From JABMRW01 sp964396965 (lineage in GTDB: Bacteria > Chloroflexota > Dehalococcoidia > Dehalococcoidales > BS750m-G39): a stretch of 64,000 bases of DNA. Below the pieces are notes generated by a model, which saw only the letters and a program-made list of their open reading frames with translations, did not search any database and was not told the DNA's origin. The stretch spans positions 1 through 64,000 of the forward strand of contig CAYNGD010000003.1 in assembly GCA_964396965.1 (NCBI GenBank), in the 5' to 3' direction. A program made the translations under genes and the position numbers. Numbering within the stretch: the first letter of the stretch is position 1; each line of letters opens with the position of its first letter. Shown in pieces: positions 24,542 through 32,697 of this stretch.

Positions 24542-25936
24542 TCACACTTTCCTCACCCTTCCTTTCGCTTCCCTCGGCTGGTAGCGGCTGGCTGCCTCAA
24601 CTAAGAGCGCCAGGCTCATCAGGAAGTCGTCGTGGCCCTGGGAGGGGTCAACGTAGAAGTTCATCGTCTGCGACGCCCGGAACTGGCTCCTGGCCCTCTC
24701 TAATTCCAGCCAGAACTCCTGCTCATCCTCGGAGCCATCGCTCTTATAGACCTTGAGCCGCCCGGAGTTTATCACCGCTAAGAGGTTGAAGCCAAGCTCG
24801 GACTTGGCCTTGGCGGTGAAGGTAAAAGGAGATACCCTGGGGCCGAGCGTCTTCCTCAAAAAAGAGCTTACCGGCTGGCCGATGCCGGTGGCGTCAACCA
24901 CCACCCTGCGGCATTTCCAGACGTTCTTAAGTATATCAACCAGCCGGGGATAAAGTTCGGCGTGCTTCTGGCCGGTCCAGCGGTAGTGCTCCACCACCCG
25001 AATCCGTGGCTGTTTCTGGATTTCGTCGCAGATGGAGAAGTCCAGCTCGCCGATGGTGACCACAGTCGAGTCCTGCCTTAATCTGGGGACGGCCAGATAA
25101 TCGCCCTCGGCTATTTCGGCCTCACCGGCGATGTCAATTCCGGCGATGTATATCCTGCCAGGCTCGAGCTGGTGCTTCCGGGGGTGCTCTCCCTTTAGCT
25201 GGGCGAGCTGCTGCTGGCTCAAAAAACCGCCGCCCCCCCGGATGGGCAAAAGCCTATACTGGGTCAGGAAGAGGGGGTGGTTCTCGCCTAATCTCTCCCT
25301 CTCCCCTTCGACGTAGGCGCGGTAGTCCGGGTTGTGCTTGGCTATCTCCTGCCAGTCGTAGCGGAAGTGGCGCTTAATGCCGTCCTGTCTTTCCAGCTCC
25401 AGGTTGGCCTGCTTGACCTCCTCCAGCAGGGTAGTGTCGTCCCAGGTAGTGCCGTAATGAACGGTGGTGACATTGGTGGTGGCTCCCATCGGCTTGAACT
25501 CCTTGGTGTACTTGTCTTTGCTCACGTCCTGGGCTTCGTCTATCTCCAGAAGAATATGGGCGGTATTGCCAACTACGTTGGAAGACTCGTCGGCGGAAAG
25601 AAATATGGCCCGGGCGCTGCCCAGCCGGATAATATAGCCCATCTCCGGTGTCCAGATGCCGCTGAAACCGGCGTCGTTGAGCCTGTCCCTCAGGCGCATC
25701 ATGGAGATAACCGTCTGGGGCTTGAAGGTGGGGGCGCACTTTATCAGGTTTTCGGCCCTGGCCATGTAGAGGGTGAGCAGCAGCAGCTCGAGCTGGGCGG
25801 AGAGCTCGTTCTTGCCCCCCTGGCGGGCCATCTCCACCGAGAAGGTGAGCCCCTTTCTATTGAGGACGCTGTCCAGTATCGCCGAGGCCACCTCCCGCTG
25901 GTAGGGGCGGAGCCTGCTTAAAGCATTTGCTGACAT
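24542..25936 (-). CDS. Phage terminase large subunit, orphan
   Basis: A 464-residue DNA-packaging ATPase-nuclease. The Walker A-like EMARQGGKNE is at residues 35-44, Walker B ILLEIDEAQD at 128-137. The RNase H-like nuclease carries D268 (GIDIAGE), D348 (VVVDATGIG) and H435-D436-D437. All key residues are present, so it looks intact. No portal, capsid or tail gene is nearby, so this is a remnant or a domesticated terminase. It is followed upstream (26236-26689) by two small genes on the same strand, separated by a repeat copy. Confidence 0.85.
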   Translation of the reverse strand: MSANALSRLRPYQREVASAILDSVLNRKGLTFSVEMARQGGKNELSAQLELLLLTLYMARAENLIKCAPTFKPQTVISMMRLRDRLNDAGFSGIWTPEMGYIIRLGSARAIFLSADESSNVVGNTAHILLEIDEAQDVSKDKYTKEFKPMGATTNVTTVHYGTTWDDTTLLEEVKQANLELERQDGIKRHFRYDWQEIAKHNPDYRAYVEGERERLGENHPLFLTQYRLLPIRGGGGFLSQQQLAQLKGEHPRKHQLEPGRIYIAGIDIAGEAEIAEGDYLAVPRLRQDSTVVTIGELDFSICDEIQKQPRIRVVEHYRWTGQKHAELYPRLVDILKNVWKCRRVVVDATGIGQPVSSFLRKTLGPRVSPFTFTAKAKSELGFNLLAVINSGRLKVYKSDGSEDEQEFWLELERARSQFRASQTMNFYVDPSQGHDDFLMSLALLVEAASRYQPREAKGRVRKV

Positions 25937-25952
25937 AAAACTATTGCCCCTC

Positions 25953-26216
25953 CATTTTTAACCGGTATTTTGTTTCCTATACCCGCCCGCCCAAAAGGCT
26001 TTTTACCCCAAAAAATCTCCGATTTTTCGGGGGCCCCGTGTTCGCCTCTTAGACTTTCTTTCCCCACCCCGCTGAGCAGTGACGATATCCCCTTCCCCCC
26101 TCCCTCTAGGGGGTTAGAGTTTACAATCCCTAGTTTGGGGTGGGGTAATGAAGTGCTAGAAGCACAGCTTATGAGGGTGGGAGGGCGGGAAAAATAACAA
26201 CCGTTGATAAAGGGTA
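25953..26216. repeat. Intergenic inverted-end repeat, copy C
   Basis: It matches copy D (26768-27027) along nearly its whole length, including the starting CATTTTTAACCGGT, the C-rich end with ATACCCGCCCGCCC, and an inner hairpin (CCCC..AAAAATC/GATTTTT..GGGG, about 26006-26032). The right end is GGGTGGGAGGGCGGG (26175-26189), a four-run G-quadruplex motif with one-base loops. Copies C and D flank the two small phage-type genes. Confidence 0.85.
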
Positions 26217-26235
26217 ATGGGGTGGCTAGAACCCC

Positions 26236-26586
26236 CTATTTGGCTAAATTACCGATAACCTTGATGCCGAGCGGGATGGCGATATCCCTGAGTACATTAC
26301 CGATGGCTTCCTTCAGTCCCTGCTTCTGCTCTTTGGTGATGTTGTACTTGGCCTTGACCAGGCGGGTAAGGGTGTTGGTAGCCTGCATCAGCAGCCTGAT
26401 GTTCTCAGGGTCGTTTTTCAGGAGGGACTTTATCTTGACCCGGAGCAGGGCGATCTCGTCGTCAAAGCCCTCGACGCCGCTGGCCAGCTCAAAGTCGAGC
26501 TGCTCTGCCTCGTCGAGAACTTTGGAGTAGAAGCTTCGTTTTTTACCCTTTGGGGCGTCTTTTTTTGGCCTTGCCTTTTCCGACAT
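26236..26586 (-). CDS. Small helical protein, possible terminase partner
   Basis: A 116-residue protein with a lysine-rich N-terminus (about 1-18) and a helical body starting at LDEAEQLDFELASGVEGFDDEIALLRVKI. It is not assigned to a family with confidence. Its place upstream of the terminase on the same strand, its size, and the basic arm plus helical body would fit a small-terminase-like or phage structural regulator protein; this is inference. It overlaps the 48-residue gene upstream by 44 bp. Confidence 0.6.
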   Translation of the reverse strand: MSEKARPKKDAPKGKKRSFYSKVLDEAEQLDFELASGVEGFDDEIALLRVKIKSLLKNDPENIRLLMQATNTLTRLVKAKYNITKEQKQGLKEAIGNVLRDIAIPLGIKVIGNLAK

Positions 26587-26689
26587 TAGGCCTGTCTCCG
26601 TTCTTCAGCACTTTAGCGCTCGCCAGCACGATGGTGTGGGCGGCCAGGTCCCACCGCTTGAGTTCTACGGCCAGTCGCAGTAGCCTCAT
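26543..26689 (-). CDS. Small basic protein upstream of the 116-residue gene
   Basis: The likely product starts at ATG 26689 behind a good RBS (GGGGAGGGACG) and has 48 residues: MRLLRLAVELKRWDLAAHTI... then a very basic tail (GKGKAKKRRPKG). A longer in-frame reading from 26809 runs into the repeat and is not supported. The 44-bp overlap with the next gene suggests coupled translation in a phage-type pair. No family recognised. Confidence 0.55.
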   Translation of the reverse strand: MRLLRLAVELKRWDLAAHTIVLASAKVLKNGDRPNVGKGKAKKRRPKG

Positions 26690-26767
26690 CGTCCCTCCCC
26701 TTTCTGTATTTAATATTAGCACATATGTTCTATTATGGCTAGAAGCATTTGTCACAATCCCCACCCC

Positions 26768-27027
26768 CATTTTTAACCGGTGTTTTGTTTCCCATACCCA
26801 CCCGCCCAAAAGGTTTTTTACCCCAAAAAATCTCCGATTTTTCGGGGGCCCTGTGTTCGCCTCTTATACTTTCTTTCCTCACCCCGCTAAACAGTGACGA
26901 CATCCCCTTTTCTCCTACCCCAAAGGGGAGAAATTATCCTCGTTCCCCTTTTCAAGAGAATTTTAAAGGCGCAGCCTTTGAGGGTGGGAGGGTGGGAAGA
27001 AAAACGACTTCCGGCAGAGATAAAGGG
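26768..27027. repeat. Intergenic inverted-end repeat, copy D
   Basis: The left end is GTTTTGTTTCCCATACCCAC continuing CCGCCCAAAAGG; the right end is GGCGCAGCCTTTGAGGGT continuing to GGGTGGGAGGGTGGG (26982-26996), then AAGAAAAACGACTT. The outer ends pair as imperfect inverted repeats of about 35 bp. The inner hairpin lies at about 26820-26846. It is the best-preserved pair with copy C. Confidence 0.85.
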
Positions 27028-27040
27028 ATTTTTAAATAAA

Positions 27041-27069
27041 TTGCTATTATAGCCTGAGAGTTATAGAAT
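27041..27069 (+). promoter_or_regulatory. Promoter of the zinc-ribbon gene, very short leader
   Basis: TTGCTA (about 27041-27046), a 17-bp spacer and TAGAAT (27064-27069). The ATG is at 27080, so the leader would be only about 3-4 nt and carries no Shine-Dalgarno. Confidence 0.45.
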
Positions 27070-27079
27070 AAACGAGTAA

Positions 27080-27775
27080 ATGAACGTTGCCAGGCAGCTG
27101 TATGAGCTTCAGGAACTGGACCTGGAGATTGAGTCTGACGAGCAGACGCTGAGGCAGGTCGCCAGCCAGCTCGGCGAGAGCCAGGCGGTAGTCAGAGCTA
27201 AGGCGAAGCTGGAATCCGAGCAGCAGCGCCTTGAGGAGTTAAAGCACCAGCAGCGCACCGCAGAGTGGGAGATAGACGACATCACCAATAAGATTACCGC
27301 CGCCGAGGAGTCCCTCTTCAGCGGCCGCATCAAGAACCCCAAGGAGCTTTCCGGCCTCCAGCACGAGGTCGAGGCGCTTAAAGCCCGGCGCGCTCGGCTT
27401 GAGGAAACAGCGCTGGAGGTGATTGACAGGGTCGAGCAGGCCGAGGCTGGCCTGGCCGAGATGCAGGGCCAGCTGGAAGGCCTGACCGCTGACTGGCGAC
27501 GCCAGCAGAAGCAGCTGGCCGTAGAGCAGGCCCGGCTTGAAGCCGTTATCGCTGAGCTTAAGCAGAAACGGCAGCTGCTTTCAGGGCAGATTGAGCCCCA
27601 GGCGGTTGAGCTGTATCAGGCCCTGAAAGATAGCAAGGGGAGGGCGGTAGCCAGGGTGGAGCAGGGGATATGCCGCGGCTGCCGGATATCGCTGCCCATC
27701 ACCGACCTGCAGCGGGCCAGGGGCAATAACCTGGTGCACTGCAGCAGCTGCGGGCGCATCCTCTTCCTGCCTTGA
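27080..27775 (+). CDS. Coiled-coil protein with C4 zinc ribbon (DUF164)
   Basis: A 231-residue protein. Residues about 5-170 form a long antiparallel coiled coil rich in Gln, Glu, Arg and Leu; the C-terminus holds a zinc ribbon, CRGC ... CSSC (about 197-224), followed by GRILF. This is the C4-type zinc-ribbon family often next to ribonuclease H and rnpB in bacteria and thought to act in RNA or nucleic-acid metabolism. Its stop precedes the RNase HI ATG by 8 bp. Confidence 0.88.
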   Translation: MNVARQLYELQELDLEIESDEQTLRQVASQLGESQAVVRAKAKLESEQQRLEELKHQQRTAEWEIDDITNKITAAEESLFSGRIKNPKELSGLQHEVEALKARRARLEETALEVIDRVEQAEAGLAEMQGQLEGLTADWRRQQKQLAVEQARLEAVIAELKQKRQLLSGQIEPQAVELYQALKDSKGRAVARVEQGICRGCRISLPITDLQRARGNNLVHCSSCGRILFLP

Positions 27776-27783
27776 GGGAGCCG

Positions 27784-28185
27784 ATGACGCCGAAAAAGTT
27801 AGTAATCTATACCGACGGCGCCTCATCGGGCAACCCGGGGCCGGCCTCTATCGGTGCCGTTATTCAGGACGGGCAGGGCAGGGTCATCAGCCGTATCTCC
27901 CGGCGCATCGGCCACGCTACCAATAACCAGGCGGAGTACCGGGCCATAATCGCTTCACTGGAGGAGGCCGCCCGGCTCGGTGCCGAAGAAGTTGACATAA
28001 AGTCAGACTCGGAGCTGGTGGTGAAGCAGCTAAAAGGCCGCTACCGGGTAAAGAAAGCTACTTTAAGGCCGCTCTACCAGGAGGTGGTCCGGCTTGCCGG
28101 CTCACTTGGGGCCTTCAGTATAACCCACATCCCCCGTGAGCAAAATGTAGAAGCCGACAGGCTGGCCAACCAGGCGCTGGGTTGA
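27784..28185 (+). CDS. Ribonuclease HI
   Basis: A 133-residue RNase H that cuts the RNA strand of RNA-DNA hybrids. Catalytic residues are in the family motifs IYTDGASSGNPG (first Asp), NNQAEYRAI (Glu), IKSDSELVV (second Asp) and REQNVEADRLA (last Asp). ATG at 27784 is preferred over an in-frame TTG at 27772 because GAGGGAG (27774-27780) is spaced correctly and the protein then begins MTPKKLVIYTDG. It ends 31 bp before the start of rnpB. Confidence 0.93.
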   Translation: MTPKKLVIYTDGASSGNPGPASIGAVIQDGQGRVISRISRRIGHATNNQAEYRAIIASLEEAARLGAEEVDIKSDSELVVKQLKGRYRVKKATLRPLYQEVVRLAGSLGAFSITHIPREQNVEADRLANQALG

Positions 28186-28216
28186 CTAACCACCGCCGTC
28201 ATACTACACTGTAACC

Positions 28217-28566
28217 AGGTCAAGTAAACTGGGTGACCGCCCCATTTTTGGGGAGGAAAGTCCGAGCTCCACCGGGCAGGATGCTGGCTAACGGCCAGGG
28301 GGGGCGACCCTACGGAGAGTGCCACAGAAACACACCGCCTCCTTCTGGGGGTAAGGGTGAAATGGTGAGGTAAGAGCTCACCGGCGGCTGGGTGACCGGT
28401 CGGCTGGGTAAACCCCATCCGGAGCAAGGCCAAATAGAGGGACACAGGGACGCCCGGCCTGTCCCCGGGTTGGCCGCTTGACCCTGGTGGTAACATCAGG
28501 GCTAGATAGATGGTCACCGCCCCGATTCGTCGGGGTACAGAACTCGGCTTACAGGTTTACTTGGCC
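28217..28566 (+). ncRNA. rnpB: RNase P RNA (type A)
   Basis: The catalytic RNA that matures tRNA 5' ends. The conserved GAGGAAAGTCCGAGCTCC (28253-28270), ACAGAAACACACC (28324-28336) and the 3' segment ending GGCTTACAGG (28546-28555) are present, and the 5' end CAAGTAAAC pairs with GTTTACTTG near the 3' end as helix P1. The ends are set by that pairing and are good to a few bases. The last 26 bp (28541-28566) occur again at 39425-39450, which suggests that an element inserted into this gene. Confidence 0.95.
28541..28566 (+). repeat. Putative attachment-site repeat, left (end of rnpB)
   Basis: The final 26 bp of rnpB, identical to 39425-39450 in direct orientation. The similarity extends a little further with a 3-base gap (TTTTGACTTT versus TGACTTT). 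Direct copies of an RNA-gene 3' end at both ends of a gene cluster are the usual mark of tyrosine-recombinase integration. Confidence 0.75.
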
Positions 28567-29042
28567 TTTTGACTTTTGGCACTTTTTGGCAACTAAGGTC
28601 ATTAGTGATGCACCCTGTGCAAGGAAGTGCGCCAACTGTGCCGGTTCTGTTCGGTGTTGCCATCGTCTTGCCCTCCTTTTCATCATCTTCGCTTATGATT
28701 ATAGATTTGTCAATAGCCTCGTGTCTGAATGGGACAGATGGATAGCTTTAGTTCGACTTCAATAGGCCAATAGAAAGCAAAGGGGGGTCGGTACAACTAT
28801 TTCTGATCAAATAACTGTCTCTGATTATATGCCATAACTCTCACCTAATGCAGGCTCACTTCGCGGCTGGTTAAACAAAACAATGTTTTGTGACCTGTTT
28901 AGCCTTATATACTTAACTTAGTTGCACCATCTGGACTTTTGGTCAATCAATAGGCATTAATATGCCAAACGAAACAGATTGTCAGTACAATACTTCCTTG
29001 CTTGTTTTCCCCAGCAAGGAAATCTCTTGCCCAACCTATAGC
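28567..29042. other. Gene-free left edge of the rnpB island
   Basis: About 480 bp with no gene that I can support; it is A/T-richer than the chromosome. It has small inverted repeats: ACAAAAC/GTTTTGT (about 28876-28892), GGCAT/ATGCC around TAAT (about 28952-28966) and CCTTGCT/AGCAAGG (about 28995-29018). The latter two precede the modE promoter and might be regulatory. Confidence 0.5.
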
Positions 29043-29070
29043 TTGACATGGCAGGCATTTCGTTTATAGT
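29043..29070 (+). promoter_or_regulatory. Promoter of the ModE-like gene
   Basis: TTGACA (29043-29048), a 16-bp spacer and TATAGT (29065-29070); TAGTAT (29067-29072) with an 18-bp spacer is an alternative -10. The ATG is at 29103. Confidence 0.6.
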
Positions 29071-29102
29071 ATAGCAAAGACATTCAATTTTGGGATGGAC
29101 AC

Positions 29103-29516
29103 ATGGTCAAGCCGAAAACGGCCAAGCCAGGAAATAAACCCTCTCGAAGCCGGGAAGCAGGCTACAGCATAAGAGGCCGCATCTGGGTTGAGAAAGACGG
29201 TGAACTGTATTTGGGGTGGGGCCGAGTGATACTTTTGGAGCGATTGGATGAGATGGGGTCAATTGCCGCTGCCGCTCGTTCCATGGGGCTAACCTATCGC
29301 AATGCTTGGTTGTGGATAGAGTCCATGAACCGCTTGGCTCCTTCCCCTTTGGTTGAGAAGACAATCGGTGGGGGCGGCGGCGGTCATACCAAACTGACAG
29401 AGGAAGGGCATAAAGCCGTCGCCCTATACAAAGAGTTGCACCTCCATTTAGAGAAACTCTTGGAGCAAGAAGCCCTATACATTAACCACGAAAGTGGTGT
29501 CCCCGTATCCCCTTAA
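29103..29516 (+). CDS. ModE-type HTH regulator lacking the molybdate-binding domain
   Basis: A 137-residue regulator. Residues about 35-115 match the ModE N-terminal winged helix: GRVILLERLDEMGSIAAAARSMGLTYRNAWLWIESMN, then PLVEKTIGGGGGGHTKLTEEG. A short C-terminal helix follows; there are no TOBE/MOP domains, so oxyanion sensing is either indirect or lost. It stands 180 bp upstream of an ABC transporter operon with a ModE-like palindrome in its leader, the likely target. There is no strong RBS. Confidence 0.85.
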   Translation: MVKPKTAKPGNKPSRSREAGYSIRGRIWVEKDGELYLGWGRVILLERLDEMGSIAAAARSMGLTYRNAWLWIESMNRLAPSPLVEKTIGGGGGGHTKLTEEGHKAVALYKELHLHLEKLLEQEALYINHESGVPVSP

Positions 29517-29586
29517 CCTAATAATACTAGCTAAGAACCTTTCAAGGCACGTATCAGCTTTATTTAGCAGTTAAGCCGGATCCCAC

Positions 29587-29649
29587 TTGACAAGTCGCTA
29601 TACCTTCTGTAATATACACATAATTTAAACTATATCTCCGCAGATATAG
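29587..29649 (+). promoter_or_regulatory. Transporter promoter with ModE-like operator
   Basis: TTGACA (29587-29592), a 17-bp spacer and TAATAT (29610-29615). Just downstream lies a perfect palindrome, CTATATCT-CCGC-AGATATAG (29630-29649). On the complementary strand, with its flank, it reads CGCTATAT..ATATAG, close to the CGCTATATA/TATATAACG halves of ModE boxes. Position over the early transcribed region suggests repression when metal is plentiful. Confidence 0.65.
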
Positions 29650-29694
29650 CGCCTCAGAACTTTGCCGAGAATAAAACGAAGGAGGTCAATTAAT

Positions 29695-30780
29695 TTGAAA
29701 ACCAAGGTCTTGACTATTTTTGCGGTTCTGATTCTAGTAGTTGCTCTAATAGCCAGTTTGACCGGTTGTCAGAGCACGGGCGCTCACAATGCTCCGGCAA
29801 CACCCGCGCCTACCACCAGAACCATCACCGATATGTATGGCCGCCAGATCACCGTGCCCACCACGATTAATCGCGTGCTGGGCACCAGCCCGATAGAAAT
29901 GGAGCTGGTCTATATGCTTGCCCCGGACAAGCTGGTCGGGCTGGCCGTCGAAGTTAAAGGCCAGCCCCCGCTGGTGCCGGAGAAGTACAGCAGCCTACCT
30001 GTAATAGGGGGCTGGTTCGGCACCCAGACCGGCAACTACGAGACCTTCATCGCCGCTAAACCGGACATCATCCTAGAGGGCTTCGAATCCAGTATTGCCG
30101 AAAGGCAGGAGAAGTTCGGCTCCATCCCAGTGGTGGGCGTCAACGCCGGTGATTATCTAACGAACTACGAAAACGAGGTGCGCTTCCTGGGGGATCTGCT
30201 GGGGGTACAGGCGCAGGCCCAAAGCCTTATCACCTACTACAAGGATGCCATGCAGTATGTCGAAAACGTTGTTTCCGGTATCCCGGATAATGCCAGGGTA
30301 AAAGTGTACTATGCCGAAGGCAAGGATGGTTTCAGTACCGACCCCTCTGTTTCGATGCATACCAAGTTGCTGGAGTTCTGCGGCGGCGAGAACGTGGCCA
30401 AGGTTACTTTAATACCGGGTTACGGCATGGCCGAGACATCCCTAGAGCAAATCGCACTGTGGGACCCGGACATGATTATCATCGGCCGCAGCAGTCAGGC
30501 AACACTGTATCAAACGATTATGACCGACTCCAAATGGAGCCAGCTTAAAGCAGTGAAAAACAAGCAGGTCTTCCTTCGGCCGGATAACCCCCTCTCCTGG
30601 TTCGATGGCCCGCCGGGGCCGTGCCAGATTATCGGCCTGTACTGGATGGTGCACACGCTGTATCCCGATAAAACTAAAGATTTGGACCTGGGGGCCAAGG
30701 TTAAAGAGTTCTACGCCAAATTTTTGCACTATCAACTGACCGATGCCGAGGTGGCCGGGCTGTTAGCCAATCCAAGCTAA
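29695..30780 (+). CDS. ABC transporter substrate-binding lipoprotein (MolA/BtuF/FepB type)
   Basis: A 361-residue cluster A-II binding lipoprotein. It starts at TTG 29695, placed 6 bp after GGAGGT; an ATG at 29662 would put a basic, non-signal stretch in front. The lipobox is LTG-C25. The mature protein begins TRTITDMYGRQITVPTTINRVLG, typical of metal-chelate, haem or vitamin B12 binders; the family also includes MolA, which binds molybdate and tungstate. ModE, the operator and FmdE nearby favour molybdate or tungstate over siderophores. Confidence 0.85.
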   Translation: MKTKVLTIFAVLILVVALIASLTGCQSTGAHNAPATPAPTTRTITDMYGRQITVPTTINRVLGTSPIEMELVYMLAPDKLVGLAVEVKGQPPLVPEKYSSLPVIGGWFGTQTGNYETFIAAKPDIILEGFESSIAERQEKFGSIPVVGVNAGDYLTNYENEVRFLGDLLGVQAQAQSLITYYKDAMQYVENVVSGIPDNARVKVYYAEGKDGFSTDPSVSMHTKLLEFCGGENVAKVTLIPGYGMAETSLEQIALWDPDMIIIGRSSQATLYQTIMTDSKWSQLKAVKNKQVFLRPDNPLSWFDGPPGPCQIIGLYWMVHTLYPDKTKDLDLGAKVKEFYAKFLHYQLTDAEVAGLLANPS

Positions 30781-30784
30781 AAAA

Positions 30785-31864
30785 ATGGTTACTGTGGAAA
30801 AGGTAAAGCCGGGCGCGAAGAACTCAAGCTCCGTCCAGGCAAAGAGACTGGGACTGGGCGGGGTATCTACCGGCGTTATTCTGGCCGGTATACTGGCAGT
30901 GCTTTTCATCCTCTCGTTCGCTATTGGCAGATACCCCGTCTCCCCCGTGGATGTGGTCAAGATACTGGTTTCTCATATTCTGCCTCTGCAGCATACTTGG
31001 CCCGATATACTGAATACGATAGTGATACAGATAAGACTGCCGAGAATACTGGCGGCGATACTGGTAGGCGCCAGCCTAGCGCTGGCTGGCGCCTCCTTTC
31101 AGGGACTCTTTCGCAACCCGCTGGTGTCTCCAGATATTCTGGGAGTCAGCACGGGCGCCGGCTTCGGCGCCGCCGTGGCTATCCTGCTCTCCTGGAACAT
31201 GGTCATGATACAGGTAGCCGCCTTCATCAGCGCTTTGGTGGCCGTGGGCGTTTCCTACGGCGTGAGCAAGATGGTCAAAGGTAACACTACACTGACCCTC
31301 ATTCTGGCGGGCATGGCTATCGGCTCTCTCTTCGGTGCCTTACTTTCTCTGGTGAAATACGTCGCCGACCCCACCAACCAGTTGCCCACCATCACCTACT
31401 GGCTCATGGGCAGTCTGGCTTCGGTAAGTACACGTGACCTGCTTTTCGCCGCTATCCCGATGCTGGTGGGTATCGCTGTGCTCATCCTTATCCGCTGGCG
31501 CTTCAACGTGTTGGCGATGGGTGAGGAAGAAGCCATGGCACTGGGAGTAGAAACCAGCCGGCTGCGTGCCATAATCATCGTCTGCTGCACCATGATTACG
31601 GCCTCCTCGGTATGTATCAGCGGCACCATCGGCTGGGTGGGGCTGGTTATTCCCCATATCGGCCGCATGCTGGTAGGGCCGAACCACAGAAGACTCCTCC
31701 CCGTGAGTCTGCTGTTGGGAGCGGCTTACCTCCTGCTGATTGACAATATCTGCCGGGTAGTGGCCAGTGTGGAGATTCCGATAGGGATTCTCACGGCGAT
31801 TGTCGGCGTGCCGTTCTTTATTTACCTGCTCAACAGGAGCGGAAGGGGGTGGGCATGGAGCTAA
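30785..31864 (+). CDS. ABC transporter permease (FecCD/MolB type)
   Basis: A 359-residue permease of the type II importer family with about ten helices. The hallmarks are RLPRILAAILVGASLALAGASFQGLFRNPLVSPDILGVSTGAGFGA (about residues 79-125) and SGTIGWVGLVIPHIGRMLVGPNHRRLLP, the ATPase-coupling region. It lies 4 bp after the binding-protein gene, and its end overlaps the ATPase gene, so the three form one importer. Confidence 0.93.
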   Translation: MVTVEKVKPGAKNSSSVQAKRLGLGGVSTGVILAGILAVLFILSFAIGRYPVSPVDVVKILVSHILPLQHTWPDILNTIVIQIRLPRILAAILVGASLALAGASFQGLFRNPLVSPDILGVSTGAGFGAAVAILLSWNMVMIQVAAFISALVAVGVSYGVSKMVKGNTTLTLILAGMAIGSLFGALLSLVKYVADPTNQLPTITYWLMGSLASVSTRDLLFAAIPMLVGIAVLILIRWRFNVLAMGEEEAMALGVETSRLRAIIIVCCTMITASSVCISGTIGWVGLVIPHIGRMLVGPNHRRLLPVSLLLGAAYLLLIDNICRVVASVEIPIGILTAIVGVPFFIYLLNRSGRGWAWS

Positions 31865-32697
31865 TAGTAAATAATGCCGAATTCCACTATGATGCCATCG
31901 GAAACAGCGGTTTTAAGAACATCAACTTCTCCCTGGAAGATGGCGAGGTAATGTCCATTCTCGGCCCCAATGGTTGCGGCAAGACGACCCTGCTGAAGTG
32001 CCTCAACAACTTGATTAGACTCGGTAAAGGGAGCATAGCGGTGGATAATCAGGATGTATCGCGTCTGCCCAGAGCCGAGATAGCCAGGTCTATCGGCTAT
32101 GTGCCGCAGATGCACCAGCCTGTCTTCCCCTTTACTGTCCTGGATACCGTGCTGGTGGGTAGAGCGCCTCACCTTGGGCTGCTGGCTTCCCCGAAACCGG
32201 AGGATGTTAAAATTGCCGAACAATCCTTGGACATTATGGGCATTTATCATCTTAGGGATAGACCTTATACCCAGATAAGCGGCGGTGAGAGGCAACTGGT
32301 TATCTTTGCCCGGGTGTTGGCCCAGCAGCCGGCACTTCTCCTTCTGGATGAACCCACCTCGCACCTGGACTTTGGCAATCAGATACGCGTTTTGCACTTG
32401 GTGGAGGAGCTGGCGGCCACCGGCCTTCCTATCATCATGACTACCCACTTCCCTGACCACGCCTTTCTTATGTCCAGCAAGGTGGCTATCATGAAAAATG
32501 GTGAGTTCTTGGACTTTGGCCCGCCTGATGAAGTTATTACCGATGCCAATCTGGAGAAGGCCTACGGCATCAAGGTTAAGGTGCTGGATGTGGATGGCGC
32601 TATTAACCGAAGAATATGCCTGCCCCTCAAGAGCGACCTTAACTCTATCTCAAACTTAAATATTCTATTGGAGAGACTGTATGGACGAAAACTTTGA
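31855..32697 (+). CDS. ABC transporter ATP-binding protein (FecE/MolC type)
   Basis: A 280-residue ATPase. Walker A is GPNGCGKT (37-44), the signature SGGERQLV, Walker B LLLLDEPTSHLD and the H-loop TTHFPDH. ATG at 31855 is preferred; a GTG two codons earlier is also in frame. It overlaps the permease by 10 bp. The C-terminal extension of about 50 residues (after VLDVDGAIN) is typical of this group. The following fmdE-like gene overlaps it by 17 bp. Confidence 0.92.
   Translation: MELIVNNAEFHYDAIGNSGFKNINFSLEDGEVMSILGPNGCGKTTLLKCLNNLIRLGKGSIAVDNQDVSRLPRAEIARSIGYVPQMHQPVFPFTVLDTVLVGRAPHLGLLASPKPEDVKIAEQSLDIMGIYHLRDRPYTQISGGERQLVIFARVLAQQPALLLLDEPTSHLDFGNQIRVLHLVEELAATGLPIIMTTHFPDHAFLMSSKVAIMKNGEFLDFGPPDEVITDANLEKAYGIKVKVLDVDGAINRRICLPLKSDLNSISNLNILLERLYGRKL

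Noticed and set aside
24542..26689. Complete prophage
   Set aside because: Only the terminase and two small genes are phage-like; neighbours are a zinc-ribbon/RNase H/rnpB housekeeping group and an SDR.
25970..27039. Two similar frames (25970-26197 and 26749-27039) with shared peptide PKGFLPQKISDFSGA
   Set aside because: The likeness follows from repeat copies C and D at the DNA level; similarity extends outside the frames and other copies (A, E, G, H) do not keep the frame.
28074..28765. Frames across rnpB (28074-28517 minus, 28478-28765 plus)
   Set aside because: They overlap the well-conserved RNase P RNA and have no protein-family features.
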